NCBI GenBank assembly: GCA_958439155.1
Contig: CAUBUJ010000040.1
Coordinates: forward strand, 1-12,220
Direction of reading: 5' to 3'
Length of the DNA: 12,220 bases
DNA from: an uncultured Veillonellaceae bacterium
GTDB taxonomy: Bacteria; Bacillota; Negativicutes; Veillonellales; Dialisteraceae
A program made the translations under genes and the position numbers. Position 1 is the first letter of the stretch. Every line of letters begins with the position of its first letter. Shown here piece after piece: positions 6,783 to 12,220 of this stretch. The notes beneath the pieces are model-generated. The model ran no database searches. It was not told the origin of the DNA and saw only the letters and a list, made by a program, of their open reading frames with translations.

Positions 6783-8161
6783 TATTTTCTCCATTTCCGG
6801 CGGAAAGTACTGCACGCCCTCATGAAATGCCGGGCAGCCTGCGGGTTTCCGTCAAAATTCATATGCAGATAGGAAGCGACCACCGATCCCTCGGCATATC
6901 CTTCCTTATGAGCTTCCTTCTGCCGGGTTCCCCGGAGTTCATAGGCCCATGGGAAATCCGGCGTATCCGGAAGCAGTGCAGAAAAGTGAAATTCATGGCC
7001 CCGGAGAGTCTCTCCCGGTACGGCGCAGATGCTTTCCCGGAGAGGTGCTGCCGTCACATAGCCGACCCTCTGGAGCGTCTTTTCCATGCGGCATACCGCA
7101 GGTACGAGTCCTGCCATGGCATAGCTCTCTCCACCGAAACCGGCGATTTCCCTGCAGAGGTACATGAGCCCGCCGCATTCTGCATAGACCGGCATGCCTT
7201 TTGCTGCGGCATTTCGGATGGAGGCGATCATAGAATGGTTACCGGAGAGCTCCTTCAGAAACATTTCCGGAAACCCCCCGCCGAAGACGAGACCGTCTAC
7301 GTCAGGAATTTCTTTATCATGCACCGGGCTGAAAGAGATGAGCCGGGCTCCCCTTTTTTCAAGAGCGGAGAGACTCGTCGGGTAATAGAATGTAAAAGCC
7401 GGGTCCCTGGCAACGCCGATACGCACCGGGGAGACTTCTTCCTGAAGGGCTTCTTCCGGAATCTGGAGATCCGGCGCAGACCGGGCCGCGCGGAGCACCG
7501 CTTCGAGGGAGATCGCTTTCTCTGCATCCTCTTCCATGTGGCGGATCAGATCCTTCGTCTCAATTTCCGTGACCGGCGTCAGGCCCAGGTGGCGTTCCGG
7601 TGTCTTCAGTTCCTGGTCCCGGTGGAGCGCCCCCAGCACAGGGATACCCAGTTCTCCCATAGCATCCCGGATCATTGCTTCATGTTTGTCCGAGCCGAGC
7701 TTATTCAAGATGACTCCGGCAAAATGGATCTCGGGATCATACATTTTATATCCCAGCGCAATGGCAGCAGCGCTGGTCCCGATGGACTGGCAGTTGATAA
7801 TAAGAAGGACCGGTGCCTTCAGAAGCTTGGCGATTTCCGCGGTACTGCTTACCCCCTTGCTTCCCCCGTCATAGAGGCCCATCACTCCTTCAATGATAGA
7901 AATATCCGCGCCTTCCGAGAGCGAGGCAAAGGTAGAAGCCAGGCGTTCTTCCGGCACGAGCCAGGTGTCCAGATTATACGAATCCCGTCCTGCTGCTTTG
8001 GCGTGGAACCCGGGATCAATGTAGTCAGGCCCCACTTTGAAGGGCTGTACAGAAAAGCCTTTGCTATGGAGAAGACCTGTAAGACCAGTAACGATGGTTG
8101 TTTTTCCCACTCCGCTGGATACACCGGCCAGAACAATCCGCGGGGCATGCACCGTATGCAT
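6782..8161 (-). CDS. cbiA: cobyrinic acid a,c-diamide synthase (CbiA/CobB)
   Basis: ATP- and glutamine-dependent amidation of the a and c acetate side chains of (hydrogeno)cobyrinic acid. The 459 residues show the expected two-domain layout. The N-terminal dethiobiotin-synthetase-like ATPase has P-loop GVSSGVGKT (13-21), FKVGPDYIDPGFH (41-53) and EGVMGLYDG (91-99). The C-terminal class-I glutamine amidotransferase domain has FGGGFPE (293-299), the nucleophile Cys329 in YAECGGLMYL, and probably His433 in ASYLHMNF. Length is typical. Its ATG shares one base with the cbiL stop (TAATG), with GAGAGGA six to seven bases upstream. Whether it acts on the cobalt-containing (anaerobic) or cobalt-free substrate is inferred from its CbiL-like neighbour, hence the Cbi name; CobB is the aerobic-pathway equivalent. 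Confidence 0.96.
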   Translation of the reverse strand: MHTVHAPRIVLAGVSSGVGKTTIVTGLTGLLHSKGFSVQPFKVGPDYIDPGFHAKAAGRDSYNLDTWLVPEERLASTFASLSEGADISIIEGVMGLYDGGSKGVSSTAEIAKLLKAPVLLIINCQSIGTSAAAIALGYKMYDPEIHFAGVILNKLGSDKHEAMIRDAMGELGIPVLGALHRDQELKTPERHLGLTPVTEIETKDLIRHMEEDAEKAISLEAVLRAARSAPDLQIPEEALQEEVSPVRIGVARDPAFTFYYPTSLSALEKRGARLISFSPVHDKEIPDVDGLVFGGGFPEMFLKELSGNHSMIASIRNAAAKGMPVYAECGGLMYLCREIAGFGGESYAMAGLVPAVCRMEKTLQRVGYVTAAPLRESICAVPGETLRGHEFHFSALLPDTPDFPWAYELRGTRQKEAHKEGYAEGSVVASYLHMNFDGNPQAARHFMRACSTFRRKWRK

Positions 8162-8871
8162 TACAGATCCTCTCTTTTGGTCAGAATCGTGCTCAGATAG
8201 TTTGGCTTGTAGTCCGCCGGAAGCTTGTCCAGGTCGCGCTGGATGATTTCGTCGGGAAGCCCTGCGCGGGAAACCATGACCGCGTTTTTAATGAGGCCGT
8301 GCTTCCGGAGCTCACTCTGAATGTAGGCCCAGTTTTTGTAGACCTTCATAATGACTGCGTGATCTGCCGCGGCAAGAGCACGGTCAATCTTTTCCGGAGA
8401 AGCCGTAGCGGGGAGAATCAGGACGGTTTCTTCCCATTCTGCCACAGGCATTCCCAGGTAAGAGGCAATTCCGAGAAACGCGGGAATGCCGGGAATAGTT
8501 TCCGCCTCATAGTCCGTTCCTTCCAGAGCGCGGAAAATATACATATATGTGCTGTAGAGCATGGGATCTCCCAGGGTGAGGAAAACCAGATTTTTTCCTT
8601 CATCCAGTTTTTCCCGGATGATTTTGCTGTTTTCCTCCCACTGACGGGCTACCGCTGCCATGTCATTGTTCATCTGGAATACCATAGGCAGAATATGGGC
8701 TGTCTCCGGAATGTAAGGTGAAGCAATATGAAAGGCCACAGAACCGTCTTTTTTCTCCGTTTTCGGCGTGATGATCAGATCCGCTTTCTGCAGAATTTCC
8801 ACAGCCTTTACGGTAATCAGCTTTGAATCGCCCGGTCCAACCCCGATACCGTACAATTTCCCTTTTGCCAT
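8161..8871 (-). CDS. cbiL: precorrin-2 / cobalt-factor II C20-methyltransferase
   Basis: S-adenosylmethionine-dependent methylation at C20 of the corrin precursor, an early ring-modification step. The 236-residue protein has the tetrapyrrole-methylase fold: N-terminal YGIGVGPGD (7-15), the SAM-site motif TLGDPMLYS (99-107) and IPGIPAF (126-132). The opening GKLYGIGVGPGDSKLITVKA is characteristic of the CbiL/CobI subgroup rather than CbiF, CbiH or CbiE. The start is secure: AGGAGG (8880-8885) lies 8 bases before the ATG. It is first in a tightly joined unit with cbiA and cobO. The CbiL versus CobI choice (cobalt-bearing or metal-free substrate) cannot be settled from the sequence alone; an anaerobic lifestyle would favour CbiL. 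Confidence 0.93.
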   Translation of the reverse strand: MAKGKLYGIGVGPGDSKLITVKAVEILQKADLIITPKTEKKDGSVAFHIASPYIPETAHILPMVFQMNNDMAAVARQWEENSKIIREKLDEGKNLVFLTLGDPMLYSTYMYIFRALEGTDYEAETIPGIPAFLGIASYLGMPVAEWEETVLILPATASPEKIDRALAAADHAVIMKVYKNWAYIQSELRKHGLIKNAVMVSRAGLPDEIIQRDLDKLPADYKPNYLSTILTKREDL

Positions 8872-8879
8872 GATTAAAT

Positions 8880-8885
8880 CCTCCT
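8880..8885 (-). promoter_or_regulatory. ribosome binding site of cbiL
   Basis: Consensus AGGAGG, 8 bases before the cbiL ATG; the strongest translation signal of the corrinoid unit. Confidence 0.85.
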
Positions 8886-8896
8886 CAAATGACTGA

Positions 8897-8912
8897 AGCC
8901 CTGTGAAGGGCT
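8897..8912 (-). promoter_or_regulatory. small hairpin in the cbiL leader
   Basis: AGCCCT and AGGGCT (6 bp) with a four-base loop lie between recO and cbiL, about a dozen bases before the cbiL Shine-Dalgarno. No T-run follows. It is far too short for a cobalamin riboswitch, and no B12-box-like sequence is seen in the 87-base gap. Confidence 0.4.
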
Positions 8913-8938
8913 CATAATTTGATTATGCAAACACTTCT

Positions 8939-8944
8939 ATTATA
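8939..8944 (-). promoter_or_regulatory. candidate -10 box upstream of cbiL
   Basis: A perfect TATAAT on the - strand about 68 bases before the cbiL ATG. The -35 region, which falls across the end of recO, has no good match, so this may be a weak or activator-dependent promoter. The alternative is read-through from recO, since no terminator separates them. Confidence 0.4.
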
Positions 8945-8958
8945 CATGATGGAATGGT

Positions 8959-9615
8959 TCATTCATAGGATGCTTCTTCCAGAAAAGCTCCGGCAGTCTT
9001 CATGGAGATGCCTCCGTAAGAAAGAATAAACCGGTCCATATAACGTGCCGCCGCAGCGAAAATATCTCTCTTCACGGACATCCCCAGATCCCCTTTCCAG
9101 GGGAATCTCCGGAAGGCCCGCAGAAGCGGACGCGCTTCCATAGGGAGACGAAGTGCATCCATCGGATCTTCCTCTGCGGGATCCATTCCGGCCAGAGCCA
9201 GGAGCTGCACGGAAAGAATCATAGCGGAGATGGTCTGGCTGCGGGAGACTGCAAAGGAGGAAGCCCGCGCAAGAAGATCAAAGACCGGGGGATCTCTCTC
9301 CCCTTCCGGGAAACAGGTGATGACGATTTCTGCGGCATAGTACCACTGGGCAATTACCTGGTAGTCAAGAGAAAGAAAATGAAGGGACAGCTGCCCTTCA
9401 TACTGAGTGAGCACGGCCATATCCCCCCGTCCTGCCCAGCTGTAGCGGAGCCTGGCAAAAGGAAAGAGCGCTCCCGTGCCGCACCGCGTAAGGGCTGACC
9501 TGGATAAGAAGGCGGAAAAGGTCCCGTTTTTTCGCGAGAAAAGGCGGACAAACCGTCCGCCTTCCCCTGCTTTTTTTATTTCCAGAAGAATTCCTTCGTC
9601 ATTTTGAATGGGCAT
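8959..9615 (-). CDS. recO: DNA repair protein RecO, without zinc finger
   Basis: Recombination mediator that helps RecR load RecA onto SSB-coated single-stranded DNA. The N-terminal OB-fold region has the family pattern, GILLEIKKAGEGGRFVRLFS at about residues 8-27 and LTQYEGQLSLHF near 70, followed by the helical C-terminal domain. At 218 residues it is shorter than the usual 240-250. The CxxC...CxxC zinc finger of many Firmicute RecO proteins is missing: the segment after LLALAGMDP goes straight to an acidic stretch. Assignment rests on overall pattern and is less certain than for the other genes. I chose the ATG at 9615, because AGGAG (9624-9628) is 8 bases before it but only 2 bases before the ATG at 9621, which would overlap the corC stop as ATGA. 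Confidence 0.85.
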   Translation of the reverse strand: MPIQNDEGILLEIKKAGEGGRFVRLFSRKNGTFSAFLSRSALTRCGTGALFPFARLRYSWAGRGDMAVLTQYEGQLSLHFLSLDYQVIAQWYYAAEIVITCFPEGERDPPVFDLLARASSFAVSRSQTISAMILSVQLLALAGMDPAEEDPMDALRLPMEARPLLRAFRRFPWKGDLGMSVKRDIFAAAARYMDRFILSYGGISMKTAGAFLEEASYE

Positions 9616-9617
9616 TG

Positions 9618-10946
9618 TCATTTCTCCTGTGCATCTGCCGCAGAAGGATCAGGTTCTGCCTTGACCCGGATAATGCGGAAGCCATCCATCTGGAGCACTG
9701 TGAATTTCCAGTTTCCAATACGTACCGTATCGCCAACCTTTGGGATCCGTTCAAGGAGAGAGAAAATATAGCCGCCGATCGTATTGGCTCCGCCGGTGTC
9801 ATCAAAATCAAGTCCGAGCCGCTCCGCAATATCATCCAGAATGACCAGACCGTTAAATTCATAAGTCCCGTCTTCTTTCATCAGAATCTCATTGGGAGCC
9901 TGATCCATTTCCTGGGGAATTTCTCCAATCAGTTCTTCTATAATATCTTCCAGCGTTACCAGCCCGGCGGTGGTACCGTATTCATCGACCACGACGGCCA
10001 GGTAGATCCGGCGGCGCCGCATGAGCTGGAGAAGTTTCGGCGTAGGCATGACTTCCGGCACTACCAGAATATTCCGGATGATCCCTTTTACGTCTTCTTC
10101 TGGAGAGGCGATGAGTTCGAGGAAATCTTTCACGTGGATATAGCCGATGATGTGGTCCTTGTCTTCCAGGCAGATCGGATAGCAGGTGTGGTGGGACCGG
10201 GAAATGACGCCGCGCAGGTGTTCTACGCTGTCCCCATAGTACAGGACGGTCATTTCGCTTCGGGGAATCATGATTTCCTGGGTCATGCGGTCAAAGAAAT
10301 CAAAGGAATTTTTGATGAGCAGATTTTCCAGGGCGCTCAATTTCCCACCGCGGTGACTTTCTTCTACAATACAGCGGATTTCATCTTCCGAATAGGTAAA
10401 TTCCACTTCATTGGTGACGGGCATGCCTTTGGCGCGGAGAATGCGTCTGGTCACGAAGAGACCGGCTGCTACCAGCGGATGGAGAGGCCGTTTCAGAATA
10501 TGAAGAAACCATGTTCTCGATGCGAGGGACCGGAGAGGGTGCACCAGCGCCGCGTCTCCTGGAACGCGGATGGTAAAGACCCAGAAAAAGGTCACGAATA
10601 GAACGAAAAGCACAGCCCCGGACACTGCAAGTGCCCACAGAGGCAGAATGACGCCGTAGTGGGACATTCCGGCGATCAGATTTTTCCACGCCATGAAGAG
10701 AAAAAGCGCATACAAGGCGCCGCACAGGACAGAACCGAGCTGGGACGCAGCAAGCGTATGGGTCGGATGTTTGTAAAAAACGGAAATTCGAGCAATCAGA
10801 CCTGGATCCTGGTCATCATTGTTCTCAATATAATTTTTCCTCACCCGCGCAACCGCGGAATAGATCATCACACAGAGACTGTTTAAGAGGGAAATCAGAA
10901 CGGCCAGAATCAGGTAAAGAACTGTCAGTTCAAGTTGGGTATCGAT
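9618..10946 (-). CDS. CNNM/CorC (HlyC) family membrane protein with CBS pair
   Basis: Putative magnesium/cobalt or other ion transporter of the CorC/CNNM group, often labelled hemolysin-like. Numbering from the GTG at 10871: transmembrane segments at about 39-62 and 73-100, with a further hydrophobic stretch near 130-140; the two CBS domains at about 196-317 with the signature VVDEYGTTAGLVTLEDI (294-310); and the C-terminal CorC_HlyC domain at about 330-405. The frame stays open upstream to 10949 and encodes the missing first membrane helix (LYLILAVLISLLNSL), yet contains no ATG, GTG or TTG there. The GTG at 10871 has no ribosome-binding site and would cut that helix off. I therefore place the start at ATC 10946, 8 bases after a strong GGGAGG, giving 442 residues beginning (M)DTQLEL; this is unusual and discussed as a finding. 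The stop precedes the recO start by two bases. Confidence 0.85.
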   Translation of the reverse strand: MDTQLELTVLYLILAVLISLLNSLCVMIYSAVARVRKNYIENNDDQDPGLIARISVFYKHPTHTLAASQLGSVLCGALYALFLFMAWKNLIAGMSHYGVILPLWALAVSGAVLFVLFVTFFWVFTIRVPGDAALVHPLRSLASRTWFLHILKRPLHPLVAAGLFVTRRILRAKGMPVTNEVEFTYSEDEIRCIVEESHRGGKLSALENLLIKNSFDFFDRMTQEIMIPRSEMTVLYYGDSVEHLRGVISRSHHTCYPICLEDKDHIIGYIHVKDFLELIASPEEDVKGIIRNILVVPEVMPTPKLLQLMRRRRIYLAVVVDEYGTTAGLVTLEDIIEELIGEIPQEMDQAPNEILMKEDGTYEFNGLVILDDIAERLGLDFDDTGGANTIGGYIFSLLERIPKVGDTVRIGNWKFTVLQMDGFRIIRVKAEPDPSAADAQEK

Positions 10947-10954
10947 AAGTCATT

Positions 10955-10960
10955 CCTCCC
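10955..10960 (-). promoter_or_regulatory. ribosome binding site upstream of corC-like gene
   Basis: GGGAGG on the - strand. The nearest ATG (10953) is one base away and opens a frame of only seven codons. The next codon at good spacing in the frame of the large protein is ATC (10946). The site shows that translation is meant to begin near here and not at the GTG at 10871. Confidence 0.65.
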
Positions 10961-10991
10961 GGATGTATGAAATGAAAGAAGTGTAGAATTA

Positions 10992-11009
10992 CTTGTACTA
11001 TATAACAAG
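10992..11009. promoter_or_regulatory. inverted repeat over the -10 box, possible operator
   Basis: CTTGT and ACAAG, separated by eight bases, flank the TATATA of the candidate promoter. The position would suit a repressor site, but five-base arms can arise by chance. Confidence 0.25.
10999..11007 (-). promoter_or_regulatory. extended -10 promoter of corC-like gene
   Basis: TG-T-TATATA on the - strand is an extended -10 element. Transcription would start near 10992, about 45 bases before the ATC at 10946. The -35 region is a T/C-rich run without a clear hexamer. A perfect TTGACA at 11036-11041 is too far upstream to pair with it. Confidence 0.45.
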
Positions 11010-11044
11010 CAGCGAAAAAAGGAAAGAAAAATTTATGTCAACAG

Positions 11045-11078
11045 AAAAAGAACCTTTCCATTATGGCAGAAAGGTTCT
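11045..11078 (-). terminator. terminator of the chelatase-type gene
   Basis: AGAACCTTTC and GAAAGGTTCT form a perfect 10-bp stem (11049-11058 with 11069-11078) around a ten-base loop. Five Ts follow on the - strand. It lies seven bases after the stop of the VWA gene and isolates it from the corC-like gene. Confidence 0.92.
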
Positions 11079-11084
11079 CTGGGA

Positions 11085-12220
11085 TTAGTCCCGTTTTCCT
11101 GTTCCTTTGACAATACGCAGGAGACGCTGGGCGGACAGTTTATCCACTGCATAGTAACCTGCATGCATTGCTTTCGCCAGGTCTTTGGCAATGCCCATAC
11201 GGACAAAGCCGGATTCGGTGTCAATCACGGCAATGGGAAGGTTTCTCTTCCCCAGCCGTTTGGCGATATCCAGCGCTTCCTGTACCGGGTCTCCCCCTTT
11301 TTCGAGGGCTTTCGTGGCCCGTCCGTCAGTGATCAGGATGAACACCGGCTCCTGGGTCGGATCCTGCCGGTAGAGGCCATCCAGTACGTTTTCCGCAGCG
11401 GCAAGACCCGCGGCGAGAGGAGTCTTGCCGCCGGTAGGCATGGAGGCAAGACTCCTCTGTGCCAGATCCACGCTTCTCGTCACAGGAAGAAGTACTTCCC
11501 CTTTCTTCCGGCGGAAAGCGATCATTCCCACTTTATCCCGCTTCTGGTACGCGTCGAGGAGCATCTGGAAAATCACGCCTTTGACCAGCTTCATCCGTTC
11601 GCGGGCGCCCATGGATCCAGAGGCGTCTACGCAGAAGAGGAAAATGTCGCCCACCCGTTTTTCCCGGACTTTTGTGCGGATATCTCCCTTTTCAATGAAG
11701 ACGGCCTGCTTTGTCTCTGCCCGCTCCCGGCGGCTCTTCTGGTACGGCGCTGCCGCACGGAGCGTTGCGTCGAAAGCGATATCCTCTGATTTTCCCTTGG
11801 GGACTTCCGCCCGGACATAGCGGCCCTGCCGGGTATCGGTAATGGTGGTACTCCGCTTTCCGCTGCCTTTCCGTTTTTTCCGGTCTTTCCCCTGGTCAAT
11901 CATGAGCGGAGGCAGGCGCACATGGAGATTGGCCGCATCCACCCGGTCCTGGGAAGCAGACTTTCCTTTTTCCTCCGGCGCCTCTTCTTTTTGAGGCGTT
12001 TCTTGCTTCTGTTCCTCTTCTCCTGTATCCGGCGGCGGAGACGGCATTTCCCGGGATGGGTCATTCCCCTCCTGGGTATTCTGGTTTTGCGGCGGCTGGG
12101 ATGGCTCCTCTTCCTGATGTTCTTCCTGCGGCTCTTTCTGCGGTGGCTCCTCTTCCTGTTCCGGCGGCTTTCTCATGCGGTGAGGCAGCACATACTGGGC
12201 CGCTTTTTCCAGATCTTTCG
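11085..12220 (-). CDS. magnesium/cobalt chelatase ChlD-type subunit, C-terminal part (5' end outside window)
   Basis: Partial gene: the frame stays open to the window edge, and the visible start-like GTG at 12191 is internal, since the codons before it continue a plausible KDLEKAAQYVLPHRMR. This is the end of the AAA+ lid region of ChlD/BchD-type proteins. Next comes a long Pro/Glu/Gln-rich acidic linker, then the metal-ion-dependent adhesion site of a VWA domain: DASGS (189-193, counted from the GTG), Thr257 in MPTGGKTPL, and Asp289 in LITDGRA. The family couples ATP hydrolysis to insertion of Mg(2+) or Co(2+) into tetrapyrroles, with ChlI- and ChlH/CobN-like partners. Whether an ATPase domain is fused upstream cannot be seen. 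The nearby corrinoid genes make a cobalt-chelatase role plausible, but this is an inference. It ends in its own terminator. Confidence 0.9.
   Translation of the reverse strand, partial: KDLEKAAQYVLPHRMRKPPEQEEEPPQKEPQEEHQEEEPSQPPQNQNTQEGNDPSREMPSPPPDTGEEEQKQETPQKEEAPEEKGKSASQDRVDAANLHVRLPPLMIDQGKDRKKRKGSGKRSTTITDTRQGRYVRAEVPKGKSEDIAFDATLRAAAPYQKSRRERAETKQAVFIEKGDIRTKVREKRVGDIFLFCVDASGSMGARERMKLVKGVIFQMLLDAYQKRDKVGMIAFRRKKGEVLLPVTRSVDLAQRSLASMPTGGKTPLAAGLAAAENVLDGLYRQDPTQEPVFILITDGRATKALEKGGDPVQEALDIAKRLGKRNLPIAVIDTESGFVRMGIAKDLAKAMHAGYYAVDKLSAQRLLRIVKGTGKRD

Noticed and set aside
6782..6815. Upstream ATG for cobO at 6815
   Set aside because: It would overlap cbiA by 34 bases and add 11 residues before the normal N-terminus; the ATG at 6782 has a Shine-Dalgarno and the TAATG junction seen elsewhere in the unit.
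6827..8200. 457-codon open frame on the + strand, antisense to cbiA
   Set aside because: It is a shadow of the cbiA codon pattern, with no family motifs or translation signal.
8872..8958. Cobalamin riboswitch before cbiL
   Set aside because: The gap is 87 bases with a single 6-bp hairpin, too short for the known fold, and no B12-box-like sequence is visible.
10930..10953. Seven-codon ORF (ATG at 10953) before the CorC-like gene as a leader peptide
   Set aside because: The GGGAGG is only one base from this ATG, too close for normal initiation, and the peptide has no regulatory codon run. It is kept only as one way to explain the missing start.
11036..11041. Perfect TTGACA as -35 of the CorC-like gene
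   Set aside because: No -10 sequence lies 16-18 bases downstream, and the TATATA is about 30 bases away. It also abuts the terminator T-run.
1..12220. CRISPR arrays, insertion sequences, att sites, tRNA or rRNA genes, defence or toxin-antitoxin genes
   Set aside because: No regularly spaced repeats, transposase or integrase motifs, or cloverleaf-like sequences were seen. Almost the whole window is tightly packed housekeeping genes.

Overview
The window is an ordinary-looking stretch of bacterial chromosome with moderate to slightly high GC. It carries ten protein-coding genes: one on the + strand (lexA) and nine on the - strand. I see no rRNA, tRNA, CRISPR array, insertion sequence, phage gene or other mobile element. 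The LexA resembles the Bacillus type, the aspartate kinase has the length and internal start of Bacillus aspartokinase II, ribosome-binding sites are strong AGGAGG types, and terminators are classic hairpin-plus-T. Together these suggest a Firmicute. The B12 genes plus a CNNM/CorC protein and a GluQ-RS make a Negativicutes relative (Dialister/Megasphaera-like) my best guess, but that is an inference and not proven.

Layout from left to right. (1) lexA (+) faces a two-gene unit on the - strand, and both share a bidirectional terminator at 801-840. (2) That - strand unit is an M16C presequence-protease-like metallopeptidase (975 aa) followed by glutamyl-Q tRNA(Asp) synthetase, joined by a one-base TGATG stop/start overlap. 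(3) lysC (aspartate kinase, GTG start) has its own promoter (TTTACA-17-TAGAAT), a short leader and its own terminator. Inside it is an in-frame ATG with a perfect Shine-Dalgarno sequence that would yield a separate 163-aa ACT-domain subunit. (4) A corrinoid unit, cbiL/cobI - cbiA/cobB - cobO, has its two junctions fused by one-base TAATG overlaps and ends in a strong terminator. (5) recO and a CNNM/CorC membrane protein lie just upstream on the same strand and may be cotranscribed with it. (6) At the right edge is the C-terminal part of a magnesium/cobalt-chelatase ChlD-type protein with a VWA domain, cut by the window end and closed by its own terminator.

Working together: cbiL (C20 methylation), cbiA (a,c-amidation) and cobO (adenosylation) are three separated steps of adenosylcobalamin synthesis, and the chelatase-like gene upstream may belong to the same metal-tetrapyrrole theme. 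The lexA/recO, aspartate-pathway and tRNA-modification genes are housekeeping.

I found no convincing new biological system. The points most worth a second look are the apparent lack of a canonical start codon for the full-length CorC protein (a perfectly spaced ATC instead), the internal start in lysC, and a palindromic, possibly interspersed, element between lexA and gluQ. No stretch longer than 300 bases lacks a gene.
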